DNA of 64,000 bases from Rikenellaceae bacterium. Lineage in GTDB: Bacteria > Bacteroidota > Bacteroidia > Bacteroidales > Rikenellaceae. The stretch's first letter is position 1. The number at the start of each line of letters is the position of its first letter. Positions 1 to 10,240 of the stretch are shown here, in pieces. Made by a program: the position numbers and the translations under genes. The DNA is taken from positions 62,001 to 126,000 of the forward strand of contig SUZS01000001.1 in the NCBI GenBank assembly GCA_015059785.1, in the 5' to 3' direction. The notes below the pieces were generated by a model. It was not told the DNA's origin and searched no databases. It saw only the letters and a program-made list of their open reading frames with translations.

Positions 1-92
1 ACCTCATAGCCAGCATCCTGTAACAGCAGCGCCGCCACAGAGCTGTCCGTGCCACCACTCATCCCCAATAAAACTCTCCGTCTCGGTTTCAT
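1..92 (-). CDS. mnmA: tRNA-specific 2-thiouridylase MnmA, N-terminal fragment (truncated by window edge)
   Basis: Reverse complement from 92 reads [41 protein letters not shown]-pyrophosphatase motif. Confidence 0.75.
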   Translation of the reverse strand, partial: MKPRRRVLLGMSGGTDSSVAALLLQDAGYE

Positions 93-139
93 TCCACAAA
101 GATAGTCACAAAATAGAAAAAGCCAATGGCTAATAGCCA

Positions 140-393
140 ATAGTAAATCTGATTTTAGGTGAGGATTTACAAGGCTCAATGAAAAATGCCTGCGCTAAAT
201 TTCATTTTAAGTAGGAAGTTACAACGCTCGGCAAAAAATCCCACCGATGAATTGCACAAAGTCAAAAAATCTGATTTTAGGTGAGGATTTACCACGCTCA
301 ATGAAAAATGCCTGCGCAGGATAGTACCAAGTAGTACAGCCCAGCAGGCATTTATCATTAGCGGCAGTAAATACCGCATAAAATCAGATTTTA
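140..393. repeat. nested-hairpin element A, copy 1, with an extra duplicated left arm
   Basis: aaatctgattttaggtgaggattta at ~145 and ~267; right arm taaataccgcataaaatcagatttta ends at the mdh stop codon; core ggatagtaccaagtagtacagcc. Confidence 0.8.
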
Positions 394-1344
394 CAGAGCG
401 CCGATTTCGTAGAGAGCACCATTAACCTTACGTACTGCCTCAGCAGCTGCGTCGAACTTAGCCTTCTCCTCCTTAGTGAGGTCTACCTTAACGATCTTCT
501 CAATACCCTTCTTACCGAGAACTACAGGTACGCCGAGGCAGATATCCTCCTGACCATACTCGCCCTCAAGAAGAACTGAGCAAGGAACGATAGCCTTAGT
601 GTCGTTGATAATAGCGTCAACAACATAAGCACCTGCAGAACCTGGAGCATACCAAGCAGAGGTACCGAGCAGACCTGTAAGAGTAGCACCGCCGACCATA
701 GTATCAGCAGCAACCTTCTCAAGGCTCTTCTTTGAGAGGAACTGAGATGCAGGAACACCCTTAATTGTAGCCTTAGAGGTGAGTGGAACCATAGTAGTAT
801 CGCCGTGACCACCGATAACCATACCGTCGATATCCTGGATACCTACGCCAGTAGCCTTAGAGAGGTAGCAGCGGAAACGAGAAGAGTCAAGAGCGCCACC
901 CATACCGATGATGCGGTTCTTCTTAAGACCTGTAGCCTTGAGTGCAAGGTAGGTCATTGTATCCATAGGGTTAGAGATAACAACAACGATAGCCTTTGGA
1001 GACCACTTAAGAGCGTTACCAACAACACCCTTAACGATACCTGCGTTGATACCGATAAGCTCCTCACGAGTCATACCTGGCTTACGAGGGATACCAGAGG
1101 TAACAACAATTACATCAGAGTTTGCAGTTGGCTTGTAGCCCTCTGCATCTGTAGCTGTAACACCTACGAGCTTAGTCTTGTAGCCCTGAGTAGCAGCAGC
1201 CTGGAACATATCCAGCATCTTACCCTCTGAAAGACCGTCCTTGATATCAACAAGAACAACCTCGCTTGCAACGCCGCGGCAAGCCAATACATTTGCACAA
1301 GTTGCACCTACTGCACCTGCGCCGATAACTGTAACTTTTGACAT
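391..1344 (-). CDS. mdh: malate dehydrogenase
   Basis: 317 aa; NAD-binding GAGAVGATCANVLA, GIPRKPGMTREELI, IGGHGDTTMVPL. Confidence 0.95.
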   Translation of the reverse strand: MSKVTVIGAGAVGATCANVLACRGVASEVVLVDIKDGLSEGKMLDMFQAAATQGYKTKLVGVTATDAEGYKPTANSDVIVVTSGIPRKPGMTREELIGINAGIVKGVVGNALKWSPKAIVVVISNPMDTMTYLALKATGLKKNRIIGMGGALDSSRFRCYLSKATGVGIQDIDGMVIGGHGDTTMVPLTSKATIKGVPASQFLSKKSLEKVAADTMVGGATLTGLLGTSAWYAPGSAGAYVVDAIINDTKAIVPCSVLLEGEYGQEDICLGVPVVLGKKGIEKIVKVDLTKEEKAKFDAAAEAVRKVNGALYEIGAL

Positions 1345-1374
1345 AGTTTTTGTGTGTTTAGTATAAAATGTTGA

Positions 1375-1758
1375 TTATTTCTCAATAAGTGCGCTGTACT
1401 GCTCTGCTGTAAGGAGAGCCTCAACCTCAGATGGGTCAGACATCAGAACCTTAACCATCCAGCCCTCGCCATATGGGTCGCTATTTACCAGTGCAGGGTC
1501 AGCGTCAATAGCAGGGTTTACCTCCTCTACAACGCCAGATACTGGAAGGAACGCGTCAGAGACGGTCTTTACAGCCTCAATAGTACCGAAAACATCGCCT
1601 GCAGCAAGGGTCTCGCCCTCTGTTGGGATGTCTACAAATACGATATCACCAAGCTCGCTCTGAGCAAAATCGGTAATGCCCACATAGGCATACTCGCCCT
1701 CTACACGACACCACTCGTGGTCATTAGAGTACTTCAATTCAACAGGAATGTTAGCCAT
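1375..1758 (-). CDS. gcvH: glycine cleavage system H protein
   Basis: 127 aa; lipoyl site context [19 protein letters not shown]. Confidence 0.97.
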   Translation of the reverse strand: MANIPVELKYSNDHEWCRVEGEYAYVGITDFAQSELGDIVFVDIPTEGETLAAGDVFGTIEAVKTVSDAFLPVSGVVEEVNPAIDADPALVNSDPYGEGWMVKVLMSDPSEVEALLTAEQYSALIEK

Positions 1759-1889
1759 AGTTTTATAGTTTATTTTGAGATTTTATCCCCTCTGTTTTAA
1801 GTTTTGCACTTTTATCGTACAAATATAACATTTTTTTCAAAGAACAACAACAATCATTCTCTTTTTTAACCAACTGAGCCAACTTTTTT

Positions 1890-2690
1890 CTAAATACGGT
1901 CAGAAAGAGCGTCGTAATAACGCTTTGTCACAGGCACATCCTGAGCCATATCCACATCTAATTCGGCAAGTATTACACCATCCCGCTCCTTTCTCAGAGC
2001 CTTTATATGCACAGGATTGACATAGTAGGAGCGGTGGCAGCGCAATAGTCCAAATTCGGCACAAAGCTCCTCGATAGATTTCATCGAGCGGCGCAACATA
2101 TATTCACTAAACTGACTTCCATCCAGATAGCATATTTTAACATAGTTCTCCTCGGCGGCGATATATAGAATAGAAGAGGCGGCGACAACCAATTTAAGAT
2201 TTTTGCGTTCATCGTAAAACCTAATCTTTGTCTCTTGTCTTAAATCAATCTGATTTTGACGATAGGCTGCTACCAAAAAGAGCGACAGGGTAATAATGAC
2301 ATAAGGGTATATAAGCACAGGCAACACCCAGGCAAGCGCGCGGGAGAGAACCAAAAAATAGGGGTCAGTACATCTATCCATAAGCCACGCATAAAGCGCG
2401 ACAAAGAATGCCGAGACAACCATCTCAAAGATAGACCAAAAGAAGTAGGAAATCTTATCTACCCTATGGCGTATCAAGTAGTATACGCCGCGCATAATTA
2501 CCATAGTTCCAAAGATAATACAGGAGAGTAGAATCAGATGAACGCCAAATGGGAAATGGCCGACCATTAGATTCTCCTCTATATGGAACGGACGGTAGAC
2601 AACCATAAAAGCGAAGAAGACTAACGGCATTGCTACAATATGGATAAGTTGCGCAGATTTGGTCTGAAATATAGATGGAAGCTGTAGCAT
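1890..2690 (-). CDS. membrane-anchored LytTR-family DNA-binding regulator
   Basis: N-terminal TM helices; C-terminal LytTR pattern AEENYVKICYLDG...RRSMKSIEELCAEFGLLRCHRSYYVNPVHI. Confidence 0.85.
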   Translation of the reverse strand: MLQLPSIFQTKSAQLIHIVAMPLVFFAFMVVYRPFHIEENLMVGHFPFGVHLILLSCIIFGTMVIMRGVYYLIRHRVDKISYFFWSIFEMVVSAFFVALYAWLMDRCTDPYFLVLSRALAWVLPVLIYPYVIITLSLFLVAAYRQNQIDLRQETKIRFYDERKNLKLVVAASSILYIAAEENYVKICYLDGSQFSEYMLRRSMKSIEELCAEFGLLRCHRSYYVNPVHIKALRKERDGVILAELDVDMAQDVPVTKRYYDALSDRI

Positions 2691-2867
2691 AACTATAATA
2701 TTTTATGTGTGACGAACGGACAAAAGTACAATTTTTATCCCAAATATCATAATTTAGTCCCTAAAATCGCTATATTATCACAATTTTTCGTCACTAAACA
2801 CAACCTTTTCGTGCTCTTGGAGATAGGTAGTAATTTTGCAGCAGAAACAGACAAGGGTTATAGAGTT

Positions 2868-3572
2868 ATGAGAAAAATTACAGCACTTGGAGACTCGATT
2901 ATGCGAGGTGTTATACTTGACAAGAGCAGCAGCGCATCGAAGCCAAGATATACAAATCTTAGTGACAACTTTGCTTCAATCTGCGCCACAGAGTTGGGAG
3001 TAGATATCAAAAACTTTGGTCGGTTTGGCAACACCACACTTCACGCGCTAAAGAGTTGGGAGAGATACAAAACCGATATTGCAGACTCCGACTATATTGT
3101 TATTGAGTTTGGAGGAAACGACTGCGACCACAACTGGTTAGAGATAGCAAACAACCCCGCGGCTGAACATCACCCTATAGTAGACCTACCAAAATATGTA
3201 GAGCTATTGCGCACAATGATAATAAACATTAAGGAGCTAAACAGCCAGCCGCTATTACTCTCGCTGCCGCCGATTATTGCAGATAGCTACTTCAACGCCT
3301 TTACCAAAAATATGAACACCGAGCAGAAAAACAATGTCCTGCTCTGGTTAAACGGCTGCTTGGAGAACATAACACAGTGGCACGAGATGTACAACCTTGA
3401 GCTATTTAAGCTATCCACAGAGTTGGATGTGCCAATTATAGACATCACATCTCCGTTTTTAGTGAAGCGCAACTACAGAAACCTCTTTTGTGACGATGGC
3501 ATACATCCAAACAAAAAAGGGCATAGTCTGATTGCCGACACAATCTGCCACTACGCCCATAGATTTATTTAA
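2868..3572 (+). CDS. SGNH/GDSL hydrolase
   Basis: Start at internal ATG 2868 (MRKITALGDSIMRG); GDS block, EFGGNDCDHNW, DGIHPNKKGH. Confidence 0.88.
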   Translation: MRKITALGDSIMRGVILDKSSSASKPRYTNLSDNFASICATELGVDIKNFGRFGNTTLHALKSWERYKTDIADSDYIVIEFGGNDCDHNWLEIANNPAAEHHPIVDLPKYVELLRTMIINIKELNSQPLLLSLPPIIADSYFNAFTKNMNTEQKNNVLLWLNGCLENITQWHEMYNLELFKLSTELDVPIIDITSPFLVKRNYRNLFCDDGIHPNKKGHSLIADTICHYAHRFI

Positions 3573-3579
3573 CGCCACT

Positions 3580-4302
3580 TCAAGGCCTAATCACGAACTC
3601 AATCTCCTTGAAAAGATAGCCATTTTTCGTGCCTTCTCTATCCTCTACTATCAGTTCTCCCGTCGGCTGCACACCCCGAATAGCCCCCTCAAAGCGAGTC
3701 CCGTTAGGCAGAGCATAGGTATGCCACTGATTGAGACGATAGAGAGAGGTGTGATAGTCACTCTGTAGCCTCTCCCACTCCCCCTCGCGTAGTTGGCGGT
3801 ATCGCTCAGCAAGACACTTCTCAAAACTACGAAGCAGAGAGTCAAGGTCGTAGGTTTTTCCAGTCAGCAACTTGAGTGAAACGGGGTTTGGGATGTCGGC
3901 AGAAAACTCCGTCTGGTTGACATTTATGCCGATGCCGACAACGGTGCGGGCAAGGCTGCTTCCAGAGTAGGTATGCTCAATAAGAATACCCACCGCCTTA
4001 CTATCGCCAACATAGATGTCATTTGTCCACTTTACGGCCGTATCAACCCCCTGCTCGGCAAAGAAATCCTTCAGCGCAAGAGCCACCGCCTCAAGGAGCA
4101 TAAACTGCTCTTTTACAGGCAGAAATGTAGGCTCAAGGAGAACGGAGAATGTGAGGTTTTTGCCCGAATGACTCTCCCAAGTATGTCCCCGCTGACCACG
4201 CCCTGCTGTCTGAAAATCTGCCCACACAATATCCCCATCGTGATACTGTGCATCACGAGCAACATCATTTGTTGAGCCGACCGTATCGAAATGGTAAATC
4301 AT
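3580..4302 (-). CDS. birA: biotin--[acetyl-CoA-carboxylase] ligase
   Basis: 240 aa; GSTNDVA, GRGQRGHTWES, KWTNDIYVG. Confidence 0.93.
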   Translation of the reverse strand: MIYHFDTVGSTNDVARDAQYHDGDIVWADFQTAGRGQRGHTWESHSGKNLTFSVLLEPTFLPVKEQFMLLEAVALALKDFFAEQGVDTAVKWTNDIYVGDSKAVGILIEHTYSGSSLARTVVGIGINVNQTEFSADIPNPVSLKLLTGKTYDLDSLLRSFEKCLAERYRQLREGEWERLQSDYHTSLYRLNQWHTYALPNGTRFEGAIRGVQPTGELIVEDREGTKNGYLFKEIEFVIRP

Positions 4303-4309
4303 TTTTTAT

Positions 4310-4555
4310 AGCTTTTGGCTATTAGCCGTTGGCTGTTGGCTTTTTTTGTTAATAGGGAGTTTAAGGAATTTAGGGAGATTAAAGATAATTCTCTAAATTC
4401 ACTAACTTCACTAAATTCTCTATTCTGCGTTAGCCAGCTAACGCCGCGATTAAGCCGAGAGCAGAGACTGCTTGCAGACTTTGCCGAGGCGGAGCGGGGT
4501 CGGGTTGCCGAAGGCAAGCCAATGGCTAATGGCTAATGGCTAATGGCTAATTTAT
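4310..4555 (+). repeat. composite intergenic repeat; same modules as 62965-63180 in reverse order and orientation
   Basis: ggctattagccgttggc - 9-bp-periodic hairpin - ctgcgttagcc..ctaacgc - ttgccgaggcggagcggggtcgggttgccgaaggcaagcc - (ggctaat)n. Confidence 0.8.
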
Positions 4556-5368
4556 CCCAAAATCGCGCAGTGCGTCGTTAAGGGTTGTCTTCTTATCTGT
4601 AGACTCCTTGCGCTGACCGATAATAAGGGCGCAAGAGACATTGTAAACTCCTGCAGGGAACTGCTTTGGATATGTACCCGGAATGACGATTGAGCGAGCA
4701 GGAACATAACCCTTATAAGTCTTTGGCTCAGAGCCCGTTACATCAATAATATGGGTAGAGCCAGTAATGACTACATTAGAGCCAAGCACAGCCTCACGAC
4801 AGATGTGCGCGCCCTCAACAACGATAGCTCTACTGCCGATAAAGCAGTTATCCTCAATAATCACTGGCGCAGCCTGCACTGGCTCAAGCACGCCACCAAT
4901 ACCTACGCCACCGCTCAGGTGTACATTCTTGCCAATCTGTGCGCATGAGCCGACAGTAGCCCAAGTATCAACCATCGTTCCGCTATCTACATACGCGCCG
5001 ATATTGACATACGACGGCATCATAACAGCACCTGGGGCGATATATGCGCCATAGCGGGCAATGCCGTGCGGAACAACTCTCACGCCAAGGTCGTGGAAAT
5101 TGTGCTTCAGCTCCATCTTGTCGTACCACTCAAGTTCGCCAGCGCGCATAGTTCTCATCTTCTGAATTGGGAAGTAGAGGATTATAGCCTTCTTAACCCA
5201 CTCGTTTACCTGCCACTCGCTCTTGTCAAGGTCTACTGGCTCGGCACAGCGAAGCTCTCCCTTATCAACAGCCTCAACAACAGCGCGGATAGCTGCGCGA
5301 GTAGCCTCATCCTCCAGCAGCGCGCGATTCTCCCACGCCGCCTCTATAATTTTCTGTAAATCTTTCAT
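4547..5368 (-). CDS. dapD: 2,3,4,5-tetrahydropyridine-2,6-dicarboxylate N-succinyltransferase
   Basis: 273 aa; hexapeptide repeats, YVDSGTMVDTWATVGSCAQIGKNVHLSGG. Confidence 0.95.
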   Translation of the reverse strand: MKDLQKIIEAAWENRALLEDEATRAAIRAVVEAVDKGELRCAEPVDLDKSEWQVNEWVKKAIILYFPIQKMRTMRAGELEWYDKMELKHNFHDLGVRVVPHGIARYGAYIAPGAVMMPSYVNIGAYVDSGTMVDTWATVGSCAQIGKNVHLSGGVGIGGVLEPVQAAPVIIEDNCFIGSRAIVVEGAHICREAVLGSNVVITGSTHIIDVTGSEPKTYKGYVPARSIVIPGTYPKQFPAGVYNVSCALIIGQRKESTDKKTTLNDALRDFGIN

Positions 5369-5467
5369 ATGCTAAAAATTTTTTCCAAAGGTACAAAAAA
5401 GTTGCCATTTAATAAAGGCAATGCAAAGAGTTTTTTGTATCTTTGTACGCAAATTATATATATTGGT

Positions 5468-7624
5468 ATGGCAAAGGCATTAAAAAGCATTGCAATAGTC
5501 TTTGTCGTAATAGCTATTTGCTATGCGGCAGGGTATGGTTGCGGTAGAGTGATGAGAAGTATGTTGACAAAAAGTATTGAATATCCAGCTACAGCACGAG
5601 AGAATGTTGTAGATAACTATTTCGGCACTGAGGTTGCCGATCCGTATCGTTGGCTTGAGGACGACAATTCAGAGGCTACAGCGCAGTGGGTAGCAGCGCA
5701 GAACAAGGTCACTTTTGATTATCTGCACTCTCTGCCAGCACGAGAGAAGATTAAATCGCGCCTTGAGCAGTTGTGGGACTACCCTACACAGAGTGCGCCA
5801 TCCAAGCATGGCGAGTGGTACTACATCTCGCGCAACAGCGGACTGCAAAATCAGAGCGTGATATACCGCAAGCGCGACCTTGCGAGCAGTGAGGAGGAGA
5901 TATTCCTTGACCCTAACGCCCTGTCTGAAGATGGCACAGTAGCTCTAAACACCGCAACCTTCTCTAAAGATGGAAAACTCTTTGCCTACTCGCTCGCCTC
6001 GGCAGGTAGCGACTGGGTGGAGATTTTCGTTATGGATGCTGAGAGCAAGACTCTGCTCTCTGACCACATCCGATGGGTGAAGTTCTCTGGCGCAAGTTGG
6101 GCCCCAGATAGCAAGGGCTTCTACTACAGCGCATATGACGCGCCAAAAGAGGGCGAGGCACTCTACTCTGCCCAGAATACAAATCAGAAGGTATACTACC
6201 ACCGCATAGGCACTTCGCAGAGCGAGGATACACTTATCTATGCCGACCCATCGCGCCCTCTGCACTACTTCCACGGTGGCGAGAGCGAGGATGGCCGCTG
6301 GATTTTTGTCACCGGCTCGGCAGGAACTTCAGGCACAGAGCTTCTCTACAAGCGCAAGGGCGAGAGGCGTTTCAAGACCCTCTTTGAGGGCTTTGAGTAC
6401 GACTATATGGTGCTTGACTGCTACGACGACACTGCCCTTGTGATGACAAATAACGATGCACCAAACTATCGCCTTATCTCCGTAGACCTCAACACAAGAG
6501 TCTGCCACGACCTTATTCCACAGACCGACAATCCACTGGAGGGGGTAGGCACTGTGGGAGAGTATCTGTTTGCCTTCTACCTTATAGATGCGCAGAACAA
6601 GGTGCTGCAGTATGACCGCAAGGGTAATCTTATCCGCGAGGTTGAACTGCCTGCAATAGGAAGTGTTGGTGGCTTTGACTCTCGCCGCGAGGATAAGGAT
6701 ACATACTACGCTGTGGCAAACTACACCACCCCGGGCAATATCTACCACTACGACCCTGAGACTGGAGTATCTACGCTCTATCACGCCTCGGAGGTTAAGT
6801 TTGACTGCTCACAGTACACCACCTCGCAAATCTTCTTCACAAGCAAGGATGGCACTCGCGTGCCGATGTTCGTCTCGCATAAGAAGGGGCTGAAGCTTAA
6901 CGGCAAAAACCCTTGCTACCTCTATGGCTATGGTGGCTTCCAGATAAACCTCACCCCATCGTTCAGCACTACGGCGGCGATGTTTATGGAGCAGGGTGGC
7001 GTCTACTGCGTGGTAAACCTTCGCGGAGGTACGGAGTATGGCGAGCAGTGGCACAAGGCGGGTATGCTTGAGAACAAGCAGAATGTCTTTGACGACTTTA
7101 TCGCCGCTGCCGAGTATCTTATTGCCGAGGGTTATACATCGTCAGAGAAGCTCGCCATTGCGGGTGGCTCAAATGGAGGTCTGCTCGTAGGTGCTTGTAT
7201 GACACAGCGCCCAGAGCTCTATGCTGTAGCACTGCCCGCAGTAGGTGTTATGGATATGCTGCGCTACCACCTCTTCACTATCGGTCACGGCTGGGTAGTA
7301 GAGTACGGTAGTTCGGAGAATGAGGAGCAGTTTAACTACCTCTACAACTACTCTCCACTCCATAATCTGCGTGAGGGAGTATCTTACCCCGCAACGCTCG
7401 TAACTACTGCCGACCACGACGACCGCGTAGTGCCTGCACACTCATTTAAGTTCGCAGCCACACTTCAGCACTGCCACGCAGGCGAGACTCCTGTGCTTAT
7501 CCGTATAGATACAAATGCAGGTCACGGCGCAGGTAAACCTACGGCAAAGCGTATTGAGGAGGCGGCAGATGTCTACGCATTTATCTTTGAGAATACTAAC
7601 ACGAAATATAGAACAATAGAGTAA
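5468..7624 (+). CDS. S9 family prolyl oligopeptidase
   Basis: DPYRWLEDDNSEAT N-terminus, GGSNGGLLV nucleophile elbow, DHDDRVVPAHSFK, AGHGAGKP; start chosen at 5468. Confidence 0.92.
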   Translation: MAKALKSIAIVFVVIAICYAAGYGCGRVMRSMLTKSIEYPATARENVVDNYFGTEVADPYRWLEDDNSEATAQWVAAQNKVTFDYLHSLPAREKIKSRLEQLWDYPTQSAPSKHGEWYYISRNSGLQNQSVIYRKRDLASSEEEIFLDPNALSEDGTVALNTATFSKDGKLFAYSLASAGSDWVEIFVMDAESKTLLSDHIRWVKFSGASWAPDSKGFYYSAYDAPKEGEALYSAQNTNQKVYYHRIGTSQSEDTLIYADPSRPLHYFHGGESEDGRWIFVTGSAGTSGTELLYKRKGERRFKTLFEGFEYDYMVLDCYDDTALVMTNNDAPNYRLISVDLNTRVCHDLIPQTDNPLEGVGTVGEYLFAFYLIDAQNKVLQYDRKGNLIREVELPAIGSVGGFDSRREDKDTYYAVANYTTPGNIYHYDPETGVSTLYHASEVKFDCSQYTTSQIFFTSKDGTRVPMFVSHKKGLKLNGKNPCYLYGYGGFQINLTPSFSTTAAMFMEQGGVYCVVNLRGGTEYGEQWHKAGMLENKQNVFDDFIAAAEYLIAEGYTSSEKLAIAGGSNGGLLVGACMTQRPELYAVALPAVGVMDMLRYHLFTIGHGWVVEYGSSENEEQFNYLYNYSPLHNLREGVSYPATLVTTADHDDRVVPAHSFKFAATLQHCHAGETPVLIRIDTNAGHGAGKPTAKRIEEAADVYAFIFENTNTKYRTIE

Positions 7625-7626
7625 CA

Positions 7627-8883
7627 ATGAAGGTATATAAGTTTGGAGGAGCATCGGTAAAGACAGCCGATGGCGTAAGGAACCTAAAGCATATTATTGA
7701 GGGCCAGAGCGAGTTGTTTGTAATCGTCTCGGCTATGGGCAAGACCACAAATGCCCTTGAGGAGGTCTTTGACTTCTACCGCACAAGCAATATTGAGGGT
7801 GCGCAGAATAAGATTGACCAGATTGCAGCATACCACCAGCAGATTATTGACGAACTTTTTGGCGAGCCACGCCAGCTTGGTCAGGTAGAGGCTCTGCTGA
7901 GCGAACTGCACCGTTTTGTCACCACCGTGCCCTACGACGCATCACGCGCCGAGGAGCGATATGACCGTATGGTTGCCTTTGGCGAGCTTATCTCAACATC
8001 TATTATCTCCGAGTGGCTCAACTTCGTAGGCATTGCCAACCACTGGGTAGATATGCGCCGCTGCTTTGTGACTCAGTTCCGCCATAAGGATGCCAATGTG
8101 CTTATTGAGGAGTCTACGCCACTGCTTCGCCGCGAGGTGGCAGGCTCTGCCGAGCGCGTATTTATCGGTCAGGGATTTATCGGCTCTGCTGCCGACGGTA
8201 GCACTACGACACTGGGCCGTGAGGGCTCTGACTACTCGGCAGCCGTTGTTGCCCATATCCTTGATGCAGAGTCTATGACCGTGTGGAAGGATGTGGACGG
8301 AATCCTAAATGCCGACCCGAAGATTTTCCCAGAGGCGCAGAAGATTGATGCGCTGAACTATGTAGATACTATTGAGCTTGCATATAGCGGTGCTCAGATT
8401 ATCCACCCAAAGACCATCAAGCCACTGCAGAACAAGAACATCCCGCTCTATGTTCGCCCATTTGGCAACAAGGAGGCTGCAGGAACACGCATTGACGGCA
8501 CAGCAGAGGATGTCAAGGTGCCAATTATCATCCTCAAGCGCAACCAGAGCCTGCTCACGCTGCGCTCTCGCGACCTGTCGTTTGTCCTTGAGGAGAAGTT
8601 CCCTATTGTATTCTCAATTTTGGAGCGCTTCCGCATCAAGACAAACCTTATCCACAACTCAGCTGTAGACCTTAACCTCTGCACCGAGAGTAGCTGGCGT
8701 CTTGAGGAGGCCGCAGCAGCTCTTCAGGCCGAGGGCTTTGATACAACAATAGACAATGATGTTGAGTTGCTCACTATCCGCAACCACACTGAGCAGGCAC
8801 TTAAGGCACACACCTTCTCGGAGCGCAACATCGTAAAGCAGATAGACGCTCGCACCGTCAGAGTAATACTTCGTAAAGAGTAA
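7627..8883 (+). CDS. aspartate kinase (monofunctional)
   Basis: 418 aa; MKVYKFGGASVKTADGV, TTLGREGSDYSAA, WKDVDGILNADPK. Confidence 0.92.
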   Translation: MKVYKFGGASVKTADGVRNLKHIIEGQSELFVIVSAMGKTTNALEEVFDFYRTSNIEGAQNKIDQIAAYHQQIIDELFGEPRQLGQVEALLSELHRFVTTVPYDASRAEERYDRMVAFGELISTSIISEWLNFVGIANHWVDMRRCFVTQFRHKDANVLIEESTPLLRREVAGSAERVFIGQGFIGSAADGSTTTLGREGSDYSAAVVAHILDAESMTVWKDVDGILNADPKIFPEAQKIDALNYVDTIELAYSGAQIIHPKTIKPLQNKNIPLYVRPFGNKEAAGTRIDGTAEDVKVPIIILKRNQSLLTLRSRDLSFVLEEKFPIVFSILERFRIKTNLIHNSAVDLNLCTESSWRLEEAAAALQAEGFDTTIDNDVELLTIRNHTEQALKAHTFSERNIVKQIDARTVRVILRKE

Positions 8884-9785
8884 TGAGTAGTTATCACACC
8901 CCCGTACTGCTTGAGCAGGCAATCGCAGAGCTTGAGATAAAGAGCGATGGAGTATATGCCGACCTTACTTTCGGTGGCGGAGGTCACTCGCGCCGTATAT
9001 TAGAGTGTTTGGGCGAAAATGGCCGTCTCTATAGCTTTGACCAAGACTCTGACACTAAGGCCAATGCGCCAGAAGACAGCCGATTTAACTATGTAGAGAG
9101 CAACTTCCGCTTTCTGCGTAGCGCACTGCGCCTGCGCGGGGTGACAGAGGTAGACGGCATACTTGCCGACCTTGGCGTATCGTCTCACCACTTTGACGCC
9201 CTGCCACGAGGCTTCTCGTTCCGTGGCGAGGCTCCCCTTGATATGCGTATGAATCAGCGCGGTGGCGAGACAGCTGCCGATGTAGTAAACAACCGCACCG
9301 AGGAGCAACTTGCGACAATATTCTCGCAGTATGGCGAGTTAGAGACAACATGGAAAATTGCCGCCTGCATTGCTCGAGCAAGGGCCGTAAAGTCTATAAC
9401 GACTACTGCCGAGCTTGTGGCCGCCGTAGCCCCATGCACGCCAAAGAAGGATGAGTCGAAGTTTTTGACAAAACTCTTTCAGGCCCTGCGCATAGAGGTT
9501 AATGGCGAGATGGAGGCACTCAAGATGGCTCTTGAGCAGAGCCTTAAGGTGCTTAAGCCAGGGGGTAGGCTTGTTGTTATCTCCTACCACTCGCTTGAGG
9601 ATAGGATTGTAAAAAACTTTATCCGCAGCGGAAATAGTGAAGGAAAAATAGAGAAGGACTTTTTTGGTCGTAGCACAGTGCCATTGCGCGTTGTCAGCCG
9701 CAAGGCGATAGTTCCAACAGCCGAGGAGGTGGAGGCAAATCCACGCTCCCGCTCGGCAAAGATGAGAGTAGCAGAGAAGTTATGA
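8883..9785 (+). CDS. rsmH: 16S rRNA (cytosine(1402)-N(4))-methyltransferase
   Basis: 300 aa; YHTPVLLEQAIAEL, DLTFGGGGHSR, ADLGVSSHHFD, SYHSLEDRIVK. Confidence 0.96.
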   Translation: MSSYHTPVLLEQAIAELEIKSDGVYADLTFGGGGHSRRILECLGENGRLYSFDQDSDTKANAPEDSRFNYVESNFRFLRSALRLRGVTEVDGILADLGVSSHHFDALPRGFSFRGEAPLDMRMNQRGGETAADVVNNRTEEQLATIFSQYGELETTWKIAACIARARAVKSITTTAELVAAVAPCTPKKDESKFLTKLFQALRIEVNGEMEALKMALEQSLKVLKPGGRLVVISYHSLEDRIVKNFIRSGNSEGKIEKDFFGRSTVPLRVVSRKAIVPTAEEVEANPRSRSAKMRVAEKL

Positions 9786-10237
9786 GTAAGATAGACGACA
9801 GCATAGATAGCCTACCAGATAGCCACGCAGCTACAGATGACACCGCTCCACACTCCGCAGAGCCAGAGATGGATCAGGTGGTAATCACTATGCCCGCAAA
9901 GCTCAAGCGGGCACTGATTGCTATTTGGCTATTTATTCGCAGTCTATTTACAGGAGAGATTATCATCAACCCGAGCGTCTCAAAGGGCTACGACTATCTC
10001 GCCTACATAGCCTTTCTGATGCTTGTAAGCATAGTCACACTATTCTCGTCTCTGCATATGCAGATTCGCGAAAATCACCTCTCTGAGCAGGTGCGCCTCA
10101 CCCGTGAGCGTGCTGTAAGGACCGAGGAGCAGAGAATCAAGGCCACGACACACTCAGCAATAGTCAAGTCTCTAAAAGAGCGCGGCATAGAGCTTACAGA
10201 CTGCCACGAGCCGGTAACCATAATCAAACAGAAGTAG
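9782..10237 (+). CDS. ftsL: FtsL-like cell-division protein
   Basis: Single TM followed by coiled-coil; between rsmH and ftsI as in dcw clusters. Confidence 0.65.
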   Translation: MSKIDDSIDSLPDSHAATDDTAPHSAEPEMDQVVITMPAKLKRALIAIWLFIRSLFTGEIIINPSVSKGYDYLAYIAFLMLVSIVTLFSSLHMQIRENHLSEQVRLTRERAVRTEEQRIKATTHSAIVKSLKERGIELTDCHEPVTIIKQK

Positions 10238-10240
10238 AGT

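Noticed and set aside
176-379. 67-aa minus-strand ORF
   Set aside because: Lies wholly in the family A hairpin region; no protein features beyond a chance hydrophobic stretch
4520-4555. (GGCTAAT)n as a telomere-like or phase-variable tract
   Set aside because: Only about four copies, intergenic, and part of the larger composite repeat; no promoter or ORF placement suggesting phase variation
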